Shown here: positions 1-9,414 of the stretch, piece by piece
How positions within the stretch are numbered: the first letter of the stretch is position 1
Layout of the letters: every line of letters begins with the position of its first letter
Assembly: GCA_031291335.1 (NCBI GenBank)
Contig: JARLJF010000132.1
Location: forward strand, 1-46,835
From: Pandoraea sp.
Lineage (GTDB): Bacteria > Pseudomonadota > Gammaproteobacteria > Burkholderiales > Burkholderiaceae
Direction of reading: 5' to 3'
Length of the DNA stretch: 46,835 nucleotides
Translations under genes and position numbers: made by a program
The notes under the pieces: generated by a model
What the model saw: only the letters and a program-made list of their open reading frames with translations
Databases searched by the model: none
Told to the model about the DNA's origin: nothing

Positions 1-843
1 GCCCGTCAGGTTGGCCTGCCGTACATCATCGTGTTCCAGAACAAGTGCGACATGGTCGACGACGCCGAGGTCCTCGAGCTGGTCGAAATGGAAGTTCGCG
101 AACTTCTGTCGAAGTATGACTTCCCGGGCGACGATCTGCCGATCATCCAGGGTTCGGCCAAGCTGGCACTGGAAGGCGACAAGGGCCCGCTGGGCGAAGA
201 AGCCATCATGAAGCTGGCTGAAGCCCTCGACACGTACATCCCGACGCCGGAGCGCGCTGTTGACGGCACGTTCCTGATGCCGGTGGAAGACGTGTTCTCG
301 ATCTCGGGTCGCGGTACCGTTGTGACCGGTCGTATCGAGCGCGGCATCATCAAGGTCGGCGAAGAAATCGAAATCGTCGGTATCGCCCTCGACGGCGACA
401 AGCCGAAGATCGACAAGACGACCTGCACGGGCGTCGAAATGTTCCGCAAGCTGCTCGACCAAGGTCAAGCAGGCGATAACGTCGGTATTCTGCTGCGCGG
501 CACGAAGCGTGAAGACGTTCAGCGTGGTCAGGTTCTGGCCAAGCCGGGCTCGATCAAGCCGCACCGCAAGTTCTCGGGTGAGGTCTACATCCTGTCGAAG
601 GACGAAGGTGGCCGTCACACCCCGTTCTTCAACAACTATCGCCCGCAGTTCTACTTCCGTACCACGGACGTGACTGGCTCGATCTCCCTGCCGGAAGGCA
701 AGGAAATGGTCATGCCGGGCGACAACGTGTCGATCAAGGTTGAACTGATTCAGCCGATCGCCATGGAAGAAGGCCTGCGTTTTGCAATCCGCGAAGGTGG
801 CCGTACCGTCGGCGCCGGCGTTGTTGCCAAGATTGAAGACTAA
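1..843 (+). CDS. tuf: Elongation factor Tu, 3' part (partial)
   Basis: The frame is open from base 1, so the gene starts before the window; 280 residues and the TAA stop are present of about 396 usual for the family. EF-Tu carries aminoacyl-tRNA to the ribosomal A site as a GTP complex in the cytoplasm. The G4 motif NKCDM lies near the start, followed by the end of the GTPase domain and then beta-barrel domains 2 and 3 (for example [13 protein letters not shown] and the [13 protein letters not shown] segment). It is followed by rpsJ after 118 bases, as at the end of the str operon (rpsL-rpsG-fusA-tuf-rpsJ) in beta-proteobacteria. A second tuf copy elsewhere is usual in these bacteria but cannot be seen here. 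Confidence 0.98.
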   Translation, partial: ARQVGLPYIIVFQNKCDMVDDAEVLELVEMEVRELLSKYDFPGDDLPIIQGSAKLALEGDKGPLGEEAIMKLAEALDTYIPTPERAVDGTFLMPVEDVFSISGRGTVVTGRIERGIIKVGEEIEIVGIALDGDKPKIDKTTCTGVEMFRKLLDQGQAGDNVGILLRGTKREDVQRGQVLAKPGSIKPHRKFSGEVYILSKDEGGRHTPFFNNYRPQFYFRTTDVTGSISLPEGKEMVMPGDNVSIKVELIQPIAMEEGLRFAIREGGRTVGAGVVAKIED

Positions 844-862
844 TTGCGGATTCGATGAGGTG

Positions 863-883
863 GGTGCCGGTTTCGCCGGCGCC
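863..883 (+). other. GC-rich hairpin between tuf and rpsJ
   Basis: GGTGCCGG (863-870) can pair with CCGGCGCC (876-883) around a 5-base loop, with one G-U pair. No T-run follows, so it is not a classical terminator. It may be a partial terminator or mRNA-stability hairpin between tuf and rpsJ. Confidence 0.3.
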
Positions 884-961
884 TGCTTCTCAACGTCTGT
901 TTGCTCTTTGTGATTTACCCGGCACCCGAACGAGGGCTGCCACGCTCTTTGGAGAATTTCC

Positions 962-1273
962 ATGCAGAACCAGAAGATCCGCATTCGCCTGAAGGCTTTC
1001 GACTACCGCCTGATCGATCAGTCGGCCGCCGAAATCGTTGAAACCGCCAAGCGCACTGGCGCAATCGTCAAGGGCCCGGTGCCCCTGCCGACGCGCATCG
1101 AGCGTTTCGACATCCTGCGTTCGCCGCACGTCAACAAGACGTCGCGCGACCAGCTCGAAATCCGCACGCACCAGCGCCTGATGGACATCGTCGATCCGAC
1201 GGACAAAACCGTTGACGCGTTGATGAAGCTGGACTTGCCGGCTGGCGTCGACGTCGAGATCAAGCTGCAGTAA
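962..1273 (+). CDS. rpsJ: 30S ribosomal protein S10
   Basis: A 103-residue protein of the usual S10 length, with the family start [18 protein letters not shown] and the conserved segment [22 protein letters not shown]10 is part of the 30S head and, as NusE, also joins the NusB/NusG antitermination complex. The ATG is preceded by GGAG at 951-954. In E. coli rpsJ heads the S10 operon. Here a terminator and a separate promoter follow it, so it appears to be the last gene of the tuf transcript rather than the first gene of the rplC transcript. Confidence 0.98.
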   Translation: MQNQKIRIRLKAFDYRLIDQSAAEIVETAKRTGAIVKGPVPLPTRIERFDILRSPHVNKTSRDQLEIRTHQRLMDIVDPTDKTVDALMKLDLPAGVDVEIKLQ

Positions 1274-1297
1274 GGCTTGCGAGCGACTTTGCTCTTG

Positions 1298-1333
1298 AAA
1301 GCCCCGTCAGTGCTGGATCGGCGGGGCTTTTGT
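1298..1333 (+). terminator. Terminator after rpsJ
   Basis: AAAGCCCCG (1298-1306) pairs with CGGGGCTTT (1322-1330) and the hairpin ends in a short T-run. It lies 25 bases after the rpsJ stop and just before a strong promoter, so it should separate the str transcript from the rplC transcript. Confidence 0.8.
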
Positions 1334-1351
1334 TATGCGATTTAGCAACAC

Positions 1352-1380
1352 TTGTCAAGCGATAAAAGTCCGTCTATAAT
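1352..1380 (+). promoter_or_regulatory. Promoter of the rplC (S10) operon
   Basis: A near-consensus sigma-70 promoter: -35 TTGTCA at 1352-1357, a 17-base spacer, and -10 TATAAT at 1375-1380. Transcription should start near 1387, leaving a leader of about 90 bases before rplC. Confidence 0.85.
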
Positions 1381-1406
1381 GGCGGGCTCAAGTGTAGTTT
1401 TGAAAA

Positions 1407-1435
1407 GATGGGCCACATCCGTGGACCATCCTTTT
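1407..1435 (+). promoter_or_regulatory. Leader hairpin upstream of rplC
   Basis: GATGG+CCAC (1407-1416) pairs with GTGG+CCATC (1421-1430) with one G-A mismatch and an ATCC loop, and CTTTTG follows. It sits in the 5' leader of the rplC transcript. In E. coli the S10 leader is an L4-responsive attenuator located before rpsJ; this could be a functional analogue, but that is inference. Confidence 0.4.
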
Positions 1436-1478
1436 GTCATTTAGCCCCGGCCAATCGCAGTCGGGAATGGAGAAAATC

Positions 1479-2135
1479 ATGAGCCTTGGCCTTGTCGGTC
1501 GCAAGGTTGGCATGACGCGTATTTTCACGGACGACGGCGATTCGATTCCCGTCACCGTGCTCGACGTGTCTAACAACCGCGTGACGCAAATCAAGACGGA
1601 TGAAACGGACGGCTACACCGCCGTTCAAGTCACTTTCGGCAATCGCCGCGCTACGCGCGTCGTTAAGGCCGCCGCCGGTCACTTCGCGAAAGCGGGTGTC
1701 GAAGCCGGTGAAATCCTCAAGGAATTCCGCGTTGACGCTGCCAAAGCTGCTGAACTGCAGCCGGGCGCAGTTGTTGGCGTCGATCTGTTCCAAGTAGGCC
1801 AGAAGGTCGACGTGCAAGGCGTGTCGATCGGTAAGGGCTACGCCGGTACCATCAAGCGCTACAACTTCGCTTCGGGCCGCGCATCGCACGGTAACTCGCG
1901 TTCGCACAACGTTCCGGGTTCGATCGGTATGGCGCAGGATCCGGGTCGTGTGTTCCCGGGTAAGCGCATGACGGGTCACCTGGGCGATGTCACCACGACG
2001 GTGCAGAATCTCGAAATCGCGCGCATTGACGCTGAGCGTAACCTGATCTTCGTGAAGGGTGCCGTTCCGGGCGCTAACGAAGGCAAGGTTTTCGTGACCT
2101 CGGCAGTCAAGGCCAAACTCGCGAAGGGAGCGTAA
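1479..2135 (+). CDS. rplC: 50S ribosomal protein L3
   Basis: A 218-residue L3, one of the first proteins to assemble on 23S rRNA, with a long loop reaching the peptidyl transferase centre. The start [16 protein letters not shown] is the family N-terminus and has GGAG at 1469-1472; the in-frame ATG at 1467 and a TTG at 1434 would add residues not seen in the family. The central loop [14 protein letters not shown] is conserved, and the Gln of the following GMAQDPG is a likely PrmB methylation site by analogy with E. coli. First gene of its own transcript, 2 bases ahead of rplD. Confidence 0.97.
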   Translation: MSLGLVGRKVGMTRIFTDDGDSIPVTVLDVSNNRVTQIKTDETDGYTAVQVTFGNRRATRVVKAAAGHFAKAGVEAGEILKEFRVDAAKAAELQPGAVVGVDLFQVGQKVDVQGVSIGKGYAGTIKRYNFASGRASHGNSRSHNVPGSIGMAQDPGRVFPGKRMTGHLGDVTTTVQNLEIARIDAERNLIFVKGAVPGANEGKVFVTSAVKAKLAKGA

Positions 2136-2137
2136 CA

Positions 2138-2758
2138 ATGGAACTGAAGCTCCTGAATGAGCAAGGTCAGGAAGGCGCTGCGGTCAACGCGTCGGATGTC
2201 GTGTTCGGCCGTGACTACAACGAAGCGCTGATCCATCAGGTTGTGGTGGCTTATCAAGCCAACGCCCGCAGCGGCAATCGTGCGCAGAAGGACCGTGAGC
2301 AGGTCAAGCACACGACCAAGAAGCCGTGGCGTCAGAAGGGTACGGGCCGCGCTCGTGCCGGTATGTCGTCGAGCCCGTTGTGGCGCGGCGGTGGCCGTAT
2401 CTTCCCGAATTCGCCGGAAGAGAACTTCACCCACAAAGTCAACAAGAAGATGTACCGCGCTGGTGTGTGCTCGATTCTGTCGCAGCTCGCCCGTGAAGGT
2501 CGTCTGTCGGTCGTCGAAGACATCAAGCTGGATGCTCCGAAGACCAAATTGCTCGCTGACAAGGTCAAGGCCATGGGTCTTGATTCGGTGCTGCTGATCA
2601 CGGATAGCGTGGACGAGAACCTGTTCCTGGCCTCGCGCAATCTGGCTCACGTTGCCGTCACCGAGCCGCGTTTCGCCGACCCGCTGTCGCTCATCTACTT
2701 CAAGAAGGTGCTGCTGACGAAGGGCGCGATCGCCAAGATTGAGGAGATGCTGTCATGA
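2138..2758 (+). CDS. rplD: 50S ribosomal protein L4
   Basis: L4, 206 residues, binds 23S rRNA and lines the exit tunnel. The basic extended loop [19 protein letters not shown] (about residues 61-80) is the tunnel loop, and [13 protein letters not shown] follows it as in the family. In E. coli L4 also represses its own operon by acting on the S10 leader; whether it does so here is unknown, although a leader hairpin is present before rplC. The gene overlaps rplW by four bases (ATGA), which points to translational coupling. Confidence 0.97.
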   Translation: MELKLLNEQGQEGAAVNASDVVFGRDYNEALIHQVVVAYQANARSGNRAQKDREQVKHTTKKPWRQKGTGRARAGMSSSPLWRGGGRIFPNSPEENFTHKVNKKMYRAGVCSILSQLAREGRLSVVEDIKLDAPKTKLLADKVKAMGLDSVLLITDSVDENLFLASRNLAHVAVTEPRFADPLSLIYFKKVLLTKGAIAKIEEMLS

Positions 2759-3069
2759 GCGACGTGCGTAAAAATGACCATCGTCTGTACCAGGTCTTGC
2801 TCTCGCCGGTGATCTCCGAAAAGGCGACGCTGGTGGCTGACAAGAATGAACAAGTAGTGTTCCAAGTTGCACGCGACGCGAACAAGCAAGAAGTGAAGGC
2901 TGCTGTTGAGCTTCTCTTCAAAGTGGAAGTCGAGTCGGTGCAAATCCTGAACCGTAAGGGCAAGCAAAAGCGCTTTGGCCGCTTCATGGGTCGTCGCGAC
3001 CACGAGAAGAAGGCTTACGTGAGCTTGAAGCCGGGTCAGGAAATCAATTTTGAAGCGGAGGCCAAGTAA
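2755..3069 (+). CDS. rplW: 50S ribosomal protein L23
   Basis: A 104-residue L23, located at the exit of the peptide tunnel where it docks trigger factor and SRP. The N-terminal [16 protein letters not shown] segment and the [16 protein letters not shown] basic loop are typical. The start ATG lies inside the rplD stop (ATGA), so no independent ribosome site is needed. rplB follows after 2 bases. Confidence 0.97.
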   Translation: MSDVRKNDHRLYQVLLSPVISEKATLVADKNEQVVFQVARDANKQEVKAAVELLFKVEVESVQILNRKGKQKRFGRFMGRRDHEKKAYVSLKPGQEINFEAEAK

Positions 3070-3071
3070 TC

Positions 3072-3899
3072 ATGGCACTCGTCAAAACGAAACCGACGTC
3101 GCCGGGCCGCCGTTCGCTGGTCAAGGTCGTCAACAAGGATCTGCATAAGGGCAAGCCGTTCGCCCCGTTGCTCGATACCAAGAGCAAGACCGCTGGCCGT
3201 AACAACAACGGTCACATCACCACCCGTCATATGGGTGGCGGTCACAAGCAGCACTACCGTATCGTCGATTTCCGTCGCAACAAGGACGGCATCACGGCGA
3301 AGGTTGAGCGTCTTGAATACGACCCGAACCGCAGCGCGAACATTGCTCTGCTGTGCTACGCCGACGGCGAGCGTCGTTACATCCTGGCACCGAAGGGTCT
3401 GACCGTTGGTCAGCAACTGGTGAGCGGCTCGGAAGCGCCGATCAAGGCTGGTAACGCGCTGCCGATCCGTAACATTCCGGTCGGTACTACGATTCACGGC
3501 ATCGAGCTGCAACCGGGCAAGGGCGCGCAAATCGCTCGTGCTGCTGGTACCTCGGCAATGCTGCTGGCTCGCGAAGGCACGTACGCTCAAGTGCGTCTGC
3601 GTTCGGGTGAAGTTCGTCGCGTGCACATCGAGTGCCGCGCGACCATCGGTGAAGTCGGTAACGAAGAACACAGCCTGCGCCAACTCGGCAAGGCCGGTGC
3701 AAAGCGTTGGCGCGGTATTCGTCCGACCGTTCGCGGTGTGGCGATGAACCCGGTGGATCACCCGCATGGTGGTGGTGAAGGTCGTACGGCTGCTGGTCGT
3801 CATCCGGTCAGCCCGTGGGGTCAGCATACCAAGGGTAAGCGTACCCGCTCGACCAAGCGCACCGACAGCATGATCGTTCAGCGTCGCAAGAAGCGTTAA
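3072..3899 (+). CDS. rplB: 50S ribosomal protein L2
   Basis: L2, 275 residues, required for subunit joining and close to the peptidyl transferase centre. The C-terminal signature [13 protein letters not shown] with its conserved histidine is intact, followed by the basic tail ending RRKKR. The N-terminal part carries the RNA-binding OB-like and SH3-like folds. It starts 2 bases after rplW and is followed by rpsS after 13 bases. Nothing unusual is seen. Confidence 0.98.
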   Translation: MALVKTKPTSPGRRSLVKVVNKDLHKGKPFAPLLDTKSKTAGRNNNGHITTRHMGGGHKQHYRIVDFRRNKDGITAKVERLEYDPNRSANIALLCYADGERRYILAPKGLTVGQQLVSGSEAPIKAGNALPIRNIPVGTTIHGIELQPGKGAQIARAAGTSAMLLAREGTYAQVRLRSGEVRRVHIECRATIGEVGNEEHSLRQLGKAGAKRWRGIRPTVRGVAMNPVDHPHGGGEGRTAAGRHPVSPWGQHTKGKRTRSTKRTDSMIVQRRKKR

Positions 3900-3912
3900 T
3901 TGGAGCTAGCAA

Positions 3913-4188
3913 ATGACTCGTTCTGTTAAAAAAGGTCCGTTTTGCGACGCTCATCTGCTGAAGAAAGTGGAAGCGGCAGCTGCATCGCGTGACAAAAAGC
4001 CGATCAAGACCTGGTCGCGTCGTTCGACCGTTTTGCCCGATTTCATCGGCCTGACGATCGCCGTGCATAACGGCCGCCAGCACGTGCCGGTGTACGTGAC
4101 GGAAAACATGGTCGGCCACAAGCTGGGTGAGTTCGCACTTACCCGTACCTTCAAGGGCCATGCGGCCGACAAGAAGGCGAAGAAATAA
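3913..4188 (+). CDS. rpsS: 30S ribosomal protein S19
   Basis: A 91-residue S19, which contacts S13 in the 30S head near the A-site tRNA. The N-terminus [18 protein letters not shown] and the central [22 protein letters not shown] are highly conserved family motifs. GGAG at 3901-3904 serves the ATG. rplV begins 10 bases after the stop. Confidence 0.98.
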   Translation: MTRSVKKGPFCDAHLLKKVEAAAASRDKKPIKTWSRRSTVLPDFIGLTIAVHNGRQHVPVYVTENMVGHKLGEFALTRTFKGHAADKKAKK

Positions 4189-4198
4189 GGGGCCGATC

Positions 4199-4528
4199 AT
4201 GGAAGTGAAAGCAATTCATCGCGGTGCCCGTATCTCGGCGCAGAAGACGCGTCTGGTCGCTGACCAGATTCGTGGCCTGCCGCTGGAGCGTGCACTCAAT
4301 GTCCTGACCTTCTCGCCGAAGAAGGCCGCGGTCATCATCAAGAAGGTTCTCGAGTCGGCTATTGCCAACGCCGAGCACAATGAAGGTGCTGACATCGACG
4401 AACTGCGCGTCAAGGGCATTTTTGTCGACAAGGGCACCTCGCTCAAGCGTTTCACGGCGCGTGCAAAAGGCCGTGGTAACAAGATCGAGAAGCAAACCTG
4501 TCACATCACTGTGACGCTGGGCAACTAA
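4199..4528 (+). CDS. rplV: 50S ribosomal protein L22
   Basis: A 109-residue L22, whose long beta-hairpin lines the exit tunnel near the macrolide site. The start [20 protein letters not shown] is the family N-terminus; the frame is open further upstream, but that part overlaps rpsS and has no family match. The hairpin region [18 protein letters not shown] lies near the C-terminus. rpsC starts 9 bases after the stop. Confidence 0.97.
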   Translation: MEVKAIHRGARISAQKTRLVADQIRGLPLERALNVLTFSPKKAAVIIKKVLESAIANAEHNEGADIDELRVKGIFVDKGTSLKRFTARAKGRGNKIEKQTCHITVTLGN

Positions 4529-4537
4529 GGGGTCACG

Positions 4538-5341
4538 ATGGGACAGAAAATTCATCCGACTGGCTTCCGTCTGGCTGTCAGTCGTAACTGGGCTTCGCGT
4601 TGGTACGCCAACAACCAGAATTTCGCACAGATGCTGAAGGAAGACATCGGCGTTCGCGAATATCTGAAGAAGAAGCTGAAGAACGCTTCGGTTGGTCGTG
4701 TCATCATCGAACGTCCGGCAAAGAACGCTCGTATTACGATTTTCAGCTCGCGTCCGGGCGTTGTGATCGGTAAGAAGGGCGAGGACATCGAAATCCTCAA
4801 GGCCGAGCTGCAAAAGCGCATGGGCGTGCCCGTGCACGTGAACATCGAGGAAATCCGCAAGCCGGAAACCGATGCGCAGCTCATCGCTGATTCGATCGCT
4901 CAGCAGCTCGAGCGCCGTATCATGTTCCGTCGCGCAATGAAGCGCGCGATGCAGAACGCGATGCGTCTGGGTGCCCAAGGCATCAAGATCATGAGCGCTG
5001 GCCGTCTGAACGGTATCGAAATCGCCCGTACCGAGTGGTACCGCGAAGGCCGTGTGCCCCTGCACACGCTGCGCGCTGACATCGACTACGCAACTGCGGA
5101 AGCGAAGACGACGTACGGCATCATCGGTATCAAGGTGTGGGTGTACAAGGGTGACACGCTGGGCCGCAACGACGCTCCGGTGGCTGAAGAGCCGGCCGAA
5201 GAAAAGCGTCCGCGCCGCAACGCGCGTCCGGGCGACCGTCGCCCCCGTCGTGACGATGCTGGCGATAAGGCCGGCGCGAAGCGCGGTGGTGCACGCCGTC
5301 CGGCTGGCAAGCCTGAAGGCGACGCCAAGACTGGAGAATAA
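4538..5341 (+). CDS. rpsC: 30S ribosomal protein S3
   Basis: S3 lies at the mRNA entry channel and has helicase function together with S4 and S5. Its KH domain is marked by the GxxG loop in [12 protein letters not shown] (about residues 70-81). At 267 residues it is longer than E. coli S3 (233). The extra length is a charged Arg/Asp/Glu-rich C-terminal tail from about residue 213, of the kind common in beta-proteobacteria. rplP begins 2 bases after the stop. Confidence 0.97.
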   Translation: MGQKIHPTGFRLAVSRNWASRWYANNQNFAQMLKEDIGVREYLKKKLKNASVGRVIIERPAKNARITIFSSRPGVVIGKKGEDIEILKAELQKRMGVPVHVNIEEIRKPETDAQLIADSIAQQLERRIMFRRAMKRAMQNAMRLGAQGIKIMSAGRLNGIEIARTEWYREGRVPLHTLRADIDYATAEAKTTYGIIGIKVWVYKGDTLGRNDAPVAEEPAEEKRPRRNARPGDRRPRRDDAGDKAGAKRGGARRPAGKPEGDAKTGE

Positions 5342-5343
5342 TC

Positions 5344-5760
5344 ATGCTGCAACCGAAACGCAGAAAGTATCGCAAAGAGCAGAAGGGCCGTAACACTGGC
5401 GTCGCCACCCGTGGCAACGAAGTGTCGTTCGGCGAATTCGGCCTGAAGGCGGTCGGTCGTGGTCGTCTGACGGCTCGTCAAATCGAAGCCGCGCGTCGTG
5501 CCATGACTCGCCACATCAAGCGCGGTGGTCGTATCTGGATCCGTATTTTCCCGGATAAGCCGATCTCGCAAAAGCCGGCAGAAGTGCGTATGGGTAACGG
5601 TAAGGGTAACCCTGAGTACTACGTCGCCGAGATTCAACCGGGCAAGATGCTGTACGAAATGGACGGTGTTGATGAAGCGCTGGCGCGCGAGGCGTTCCGC
5701 CTGGCTGCCGCCAAGCTGCCGATTCAGACGACGTTCTTCGTACGTCGCCTTGGCGCCTGA
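5344..5760 (+). CDS. rplP: 50S ribosomal protein L16
   Basis: L16, 138 residues, binds near the A site and is needed for late 50S assembly. [16 protein letters not shown] at the N-terminus and [18 protein letters not shown] in the centre are family hallmarks. The Arg in RMGNGKG corresponds to the residue hydroxylated by RoxA/YcfD in E. coli. It is packed tightly between rpsC and rpmC in the S10 operon. Confidence 0.97.
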   Translation: MLQPKRRKYRKEQKGRNTGVATRGNEVSFGEFGLKAVGRGRLTARQIEAARRAMTRHIKRGGRIWIRIFPDKPISQKPAEVRMGNGKGNPEYYVAEIQPGKMLYEMDGVDEALAREAFRLAAAKLPIQTTFFVRRLGA

Positions 5761-5774
5761 GGGGAGAATTTGAA

Positions 5775-5969
5775 ATGAAAGCATCCGAACTTCGTGCCAA
5801 GGATTTCGACGGCCTGAACAAGGAACTGTCGGACCTGCTGAAGGCCCAATTCGGTCTTCGCATGCAAGCGGGCACCCAACAGCTGAGCAACACCAGTCAG
5901 CTGAAGAAGGTGCGCAAGGACATCGCGCGTGTGCGTACCGTGTTGACTGAGAAGGCGAGCCAGAAATGA
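5775..5969 (+). CDS. rpmC: 50S ribosomal protein L29
   Basis: A 64-residue, mostly helical L29 that sits beside L23 at the exit-tunnel rim. The [31 protein letters not shown] pattern (residues 1-31) is typical, as is the basic second helix with [27 protein letters not shown] ribosome site precedes the ATG. Its stop overlaps the rpsQ start by four bases (ATGA). Confidence 0.97.
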   Translation: MKASELRAKDFDGLNKELSDLLKAQFGLRMQAGTQQLSNTSQLKKVRKDIARVRTVLTEKASQK

Positions 5970-6238
5970 ACGATACCGCTAAGACCTCGCTGAAGCGTAC
6001 CCTCGTGGGTAAGGTTGTCAGCGATAAGATGGACAAGACGGTTACCGTGCTGGTCGAGCGTCAAATGAAGCACCCGCTCTACGGCAAGTACATCGTGCGT
6101 TCGAAGAAGTACCATGCGCACGACGAAACCAACCAGATCAAGGAAGGCGATACGGTCGAGATTCAAGAATCCCGCCCGCTGTCGAAGACCAAGGCCTGGA
6201 CGGTTTCCCGTCTCGTAGAAGCCGCCCGTATCATCTAA
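5966..6238 (+). CDS. rpsQ: 30S ribosomal protein S17
   Basis: S17, 90 residues, an OB-fold protein that binds 16S rRNA early in 30S assembly. Family motifs include [39 protein letters not shown] and the segment [16 protein letters not shown]. It is the last gene of the S10 group. A 265-base gap with a palindrome and promoter elements separates it from rplN. Confidence 0.97.
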   Translation: MNDTAKTSLKRTLVGKVVSDKMDKTVTVLVERQMKHPLYGKYIVRSKKYHAHDETNQIKEGDTVEIQESRPLSKTKAWTVSRLVEAARII

Positions 6239-6262
6239 GGTGAGCTGAAGCGAAGGCTTGAC

Positions 6263-6291
6263 TTGCAAGTCCGGAATTATCATTGTATAAT
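6263..6291 (+). promoter_or_regulatory. Probable promoter of the spc operon (rplN onward)
   Basis: TTGCAA at 6263-6268, a 17-base spacer and a perfect TATAAT at 6286-6291 form a good sigma-70 promoter. An alternative -35 TTGACT at 6258-6263 has a 22-base spacer, too long. The -10 box lies inside the right arm of the palindrome at 6267-6300. The leader to rplN would be about 205 bases. Confidence 0.65.
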
Positions 6292-6300
6292 TCCGGACTT
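6267..6300 (+). promoter_or_regulatory. Perfect 14-bp palindrome between rpsQ and rplN
   Basis: A 14-base left arm (6267-6280, beginning AAGTCCGG) is the exact reverse complement of the right arm (6287-6300, ending CCGGACTT), with a 6-base CATTGT loop. In RNA reading through from rpsQ it would fold as a long hairpin ending in CTTTCC. It could act as a weak terminator, a processing site or a protein operator. The same GTCCGG/CATTG/CCGGACTT core recurs before rpsD (13202-13225). Confidence 0.7.
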
Positions 6301-6503
6301 TCCGCTTCTTTCGCTAAAACCGGTCTTTGGTTTCGCAAGGGAGTGGATGGCTTCCGAAGCCGATTCGTATCCTCTACGGGTCTGGTCAAGGTAGCAAGGT
6401 TGTCCACTTTTGAACGACTCAACCCAAACGGCACCCTTTGGTGCTGACGGGGACCAAGACTGACCGACGCGTATGTGTCGGATTAAGTTGGGAAGATAAC
6501 ACC

Positions 6504-6872
6504 ATGATTCAAACTGAAACCCGGCTCGAAGTAGCCGACAACACCGGTGCGCGCGAAGTGATGTGCATCAAGGTGCTGGGCGGCTCCAAGCGTCGCTACG
6601 CCGGCATTGGCGACATCATCAAGGTCAGCGTGAAGGATGCTGCCCCGCGTGGTCGCGTCAAGAAGGGCGAAATCTACAATGCAGTGGTCGTGCGTACCGC
6701 CAAGGGCGTGCGTCGCCAAGACGGCTCGCTGGTCAAATTCGACGGCAACGCCGCCGTGCTGCTTAACACCAAGCTCGAGCCGATCGGCACCCGTATCTTC
6801 GGGCCGGTTACGCGTGAACTGCGTACCGAACGCTTCATGAAGATCGTGTCGCTGGCCCCGGAAGTGCTGTAA
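6504..6872 (+). CDS. rplN: 50S ribosomal protein L14
   Basis: A 122-residue L14, which forms an intersubunit bridge with 16S rRNA and binds the silencing factor Rsf[21 protein letters not shown] is the family N-terminus. The frame is open upstream to 6438, but that region is leader without family similarity. First gene of the spc group. The family motif [21 protein letters not shown] is present. Confidence 0.97.
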   Translation: MIQTETRLEVADNTGAREVMCIKVLGGSKRRYAGIGDIIKVSVKDAAPRGRVKKGEIYNAVVVRTAKGVRRQDGSLVKFDGNAAVLLNTKLEPIGTRIFGPVTRELRTERFMKIVSLAPEVL

Positions 6873-6883
6873 GGAGCCGACAC

Positions 6884-7195
6884 ATGAACAAGATTCGTAA
6901 GGGTGACCAGGTCATCGTTCTGACGGGTAAGGACAAGGCCAAGCGTGGCACGGTCCTGGCCGTTGATGGTGACAAGTTGGTCGTCGAGGGCGTGAACGTT
7001 GCCAAGAAGCACGTCAAGCCGAACCCGATGAAGGGCACGCAAGGTGGCGTGGTCGACAAAACGATGCCGATCCACGTTTCGAACGTGGCGCTGGTGGATG
7101 CCAATGGCAAGCCGTCGCGCGTGGGCATCAAGGTCGAAGACGGCAAGAAGGTCCGCTTCCTCAAGACGACCGGTGCTACGGTCGTCGGTGCCTAA
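6884..7195 (+). CDS. rplX: 50S ribosomal protein L24
   Basis: A 103-residue L24 that initiates 50S assembly and lies by the tunnel exit. The KOW motif is at the N-terminus ([20 protein letters not shown]), followed by [15 protein letters not shown], both conserved. AAGGAGCC precedes the ATG. The gene follows rplN after 11 bases and precedes rplE by 18 bases. Confidence 0.97.
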   Translation: MNKIRKGDQVIVLTGKDKAKRGTVLAVDGDKLVVEGVNVAKKHVKPNPMKGTQGGVVDKTMPIHVSNVALVDANGKPSRVGIKVEDGKKVRFLKTTGATVVGA

Positions 7196-7213
7196 TCGCA
7201 GGGAGTATAGATA

Positions 7214-7753
7214 ATGGCCCGTTTGCAAGAATTCTATAAGGACAAAGTTGTCGCCGAGCTGACTAAGCAGTTCGGTTACAAGTCTGTCATGGAAGTGCCG
7301 CGCATCACCAAGATCACCCTGAACATGGGCCTTGGTCAAGCCGTCGCTGACAAGAAGATCATTGAGCACGCCGTTGGCGACCTCACGAAGATTGCCGGCC
7401 AAAAGCCGGTGGTGACGAAGGCACGCAAGGCTATTGCCGGTTTCAAGATCCGCGAAGGTTACCCGATCGGTACGATGGTGACGCTGCGCGGTGAACGCAT
7501 GTTCGAATTCCTGGATCGTTTCATCACCGTGGCTCTGCCGCGCGTGCGTGACTTCCGTGGTATTTCGGGTCGTGCGTTCGACGGTCGTGGCAACTACAAC
7601 ATCGGTGTGAAGGAACAGATCATCTTCCCCGAAATCGAGTACGACAAAATCGACGCGCTGCGTGGTCTGAATATCAGCATCACCACGACCGCGAAGACTG
7701 ACGAAGAAGCCAAGGCTCTTCTGTCGGCGTTCAAATTCCCGTTCCGTAACTGA
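7214..7753 (+). CDS. rplE: 50S ribosomal protein L5
   Basis: L5, 179 residues, binds 5S rRNA with L18 and L25 and contacts the P-site tRNA. Motifs: [35 protein letters not shown] and the C-terminal [15 protein letters not shown]. Length matches the E. coli protein. It lies between rplX and rpsN, as in the standard spc order. Confidence 0.98.
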   Translation: MARLQEFYKDKVVAELTKQFGYKSVMEVPRITKITLNMGLGQAVADKKIIEHAVGDLTKIAGQKPVVTKARKAIAGFKIREGYPIGTMVTLRGERMFEFLDRFITVALPRVRDFRGISGRAFDGRGNYNIGVKEQIIFPEIEYDKIDALRGLNISITTTAKTDEEAKALLSAFKFPFRN

Positions 7754-7760
7754 GGTAATC

Positions 7761-8066
7761 GTGGCTAAACTGGCACTTATCGAACGCGAAAAGAAACGCG
7801 CCCGTCTGGCGCAGAAATTTTCTGCCAAGCGCGCCGCCCTCAAAGCGACCATCGAAGACACCAGCAAGTCGGAAGACGAGCGTTATGAAGCACGCCTGGC
7901 GCTGCAACAGCTGCCGCGTAACGCCAACCCGACGCGTCAACGCAATCGTTGCGATCTGACCGGCCGTCCGCGGGGTACCTTCCGCAAATTCGGCCTGGCC
8001 CGTAACAAGATCCGTGAAATCGCCTTCCGTGGCGAAATCCCGGGCGTGACCAAAGCAAGCTGGTAA
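7761..8066 (+). CDS. rpsN: 30S ribosomal protein S14 (zinc-free type)
   Basis: A 101-residue S14 of the long, cysteine-poor (C-minus) class: a single Cys (in [10 protein letters not shown]) remains and the CxxC pairs of zinc-binding S14 are absent. S14 completes the 30S head. The start is GTG at 7761, giving [13 protein letters not shown]; no ATG is available nearby. The C-terminus [19 protein letters not shown] is highly conserved. Confidence 0.97.
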   Translation: MAKLALIEREKKRARLAQKFSAKRAALKATIEDTSKSEDERYEARLALQQLPRNANPTRQRNRCDLTGRPRGTFRKFGLARNKIREIAFRGEIPGVTKASW

Positions 8067-8079
8067 TAGGAGAAGCACC

Positions 8080-8475
8080 ATGAGCATGAGCGATCCTATC
8101 GCCGATATGCTGACTCGCATCCGCAACGCTCAGATGGTTGAGAAGGCATCGGTAAAGATGCCCTCGTCCAAGCTGAAGGTCTCGATCGCCAAAGTCCTCA
8201 AGGACGAAGGCTACATCGAAGACTTCGCGGTTGAAGCAGAAGAAACGAAGCCGGTGCTGAACATCGCACTGAAGTACTACGCTGGCCGTCCTGTGATTGA
8301 GCGCCTCGAGCGCGTGTCGCGTCCGGGTCTGCGTGTGTACAAGAGCCGCAACGACATCCCGCAGGTCATGAATGGCCTGGGCGTTGCAATCGTCTCGACC
8401 CCGAAGGGCGTGATGACCGATCGCAAAGCACGCGCCACTGGCGTGGGCGGCGAAGTCATCTGCTACGTGGCCTAA
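8080..8475 (+). CDS. rpsH: 30S ribosomal protein S8
   Basis: A 131-residue S8, a primary 16S rRNA binder of the central domain. In E. coli it also represses the spc operon by binding the rplE message. [18 protein letters not shown] at the N-terminus and the C-terminal [21 protein letters not shown] are family signatures. Ribosome site AGGAGAAG precedes the ATG. Confidence 0.98.
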   Translation: MSMSDPIADMLTRIRNAQMVEKASVKMPSSKLKVSIAKVLKDEGYIEDFAVEAEETKPVLNIALKYYAGRPVIERLERVSRPGLRVYKSRNDIPQVMNGLGVAIVSTPKGVMTDRKARATGVGGEVICYVA

Positions 8476-8490
8476 CCGAGGAGAGTTGAA

Positions 8491-9024
8491 ATGTCTCGAG
8501 TAGGTAAGAGTCCCATTGCACTGCCGAAAGGCGTTGAAGCAACGCTGGCTGGCAATGTGCTGACGATCAAGGGCGCCCTGGGTTCGCTGACCCGCGGCAT
8601 CAACGCCCTCGTGATCATCAAGATCGAAGACGGCACCGTCACCTTCGCCCCGGCCGATGAAAGCCGCGAAGCGAATGCGTTGTACGGTACGGAACGTGCG
8701 CTAGTCAACAATATGGTGACTGGCGTGAGCAAGGGTTTCGAAAAGAAGCTGCAACTCGTTGGCGTGGGTTACCGTGCCAAGGCTGAGGGTAACAACCTGA
8801 AGCTCGAGCTGGGTTTCTCGCACGATGTTGTGCATGCCATGCCGGAAGGCGTGAAGGCCGAAACCCCGACGCAGACGGAGATCATCATCAAAGGCGTTGA
8901 TAAGCAACGCATCGGACAAGTGGCTGCGGAAGTTCGCGGTTACCGTCCGCCCGAGCCCTACAAGGGTAAGGGCGTCCGCTATGCGGACGAGGTGGTGATC
9001 CTCAAGGAAACCAAGAAGAAGTAA
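8491..9024 (+). CDS. rplF: 50S ribosomal protein L6
   Basis: L6, 177 residues, two repeated alpha/beta domains, placed near the GTPase-associated centre. [19 protein letters not shown] is the family start; the C-terminal [17 protein letters not shown] with the lysines near the sarcin-ricin loop is intact. GAGGAGAG precedes the ATG. rplR begins 11 bases after the stop. Confidence 0.98.
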   Translation: MSRVGKSPIALPKGVEATLAGNVLTIKGALGSLTRGINALVIIKIEDGTVTFAPADESREANALYGTERALVNNMVTGVSKGFEKKLQLVGVGYRAKAEGNNLKLELGFSHDVVHAMPEGVKAETPTQTEIIIKGVDKQRIGQVAAEVRGYRPPEPYKGKGVRYADEVVILKETKKK

Positions 9025-9035
9025 GGGTGCGAAAC

Positions 9036-9401
9036 ATGGACAAGAAACAATCACGTGTGCGCCGCGCTCGCCAGACTCGTATCAAGCTGGCAGCTCAAAA
9101 GGTGCATCGCCTTTCCGTGCATCGCACCAACGTGCACATTTACGCGCAAGTTTTCTCGGAAGACGGCACGCAAGTGCTGGCCAGCGCCTCGACGCTGGAA
9201 GCCGAAGTGCGCAAGGAACTGGGCGACAAGGAAGGCAAGGGTGGCAACGCTGCCGCAGCAGCGCTGATCGGCCGTCGTATCGCCGAGAAGGCGAAGGCTG
9301 CCGGCATCGAGAGCGTTGCTTTCGATCGCTCGGGCTTCCGCTATCACGGTCGCGTCAAGGCTCTGGCCGACGCTGCCCGTGAAGCCGGCCTCAAGTTCTA
9401 A
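9036..9401 (+). CDS. rplR: 50S ribosomal protein L18
   Basis: A 121-residue L18, which delivers 5S rRNA to the 50S subunit. [19 protein letters not shown] is the family N-terminus; an in-frame GTG at 9027 would only add MRN. The C-terminal [25 protein letters not shown] motif (25 residues, near 93-118) is typical. Basic N-terminal region binds RNA. Confidence 0.97.
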   Translation: MDKKQSRVRRARQTRIKLAAQKVHRLSVHRTNVHIYAQVFSEDGTQVLASASTLEAEVRKELGDKEGKGGNAAAAALIGRRIAEKAKAAGIESVAFDRSGFRYHGRVKALADAAREAGLKF

Positions 9402-9414
9402 GTAAGGATCCGTC

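Noticed and set aside
6674..7867. A 397-codon minus-strand frame across rplN-rplX-rplE-rpsN
   Set aside because: It spans four well-supported ribosomal genes on the opposite strand and has no family features.
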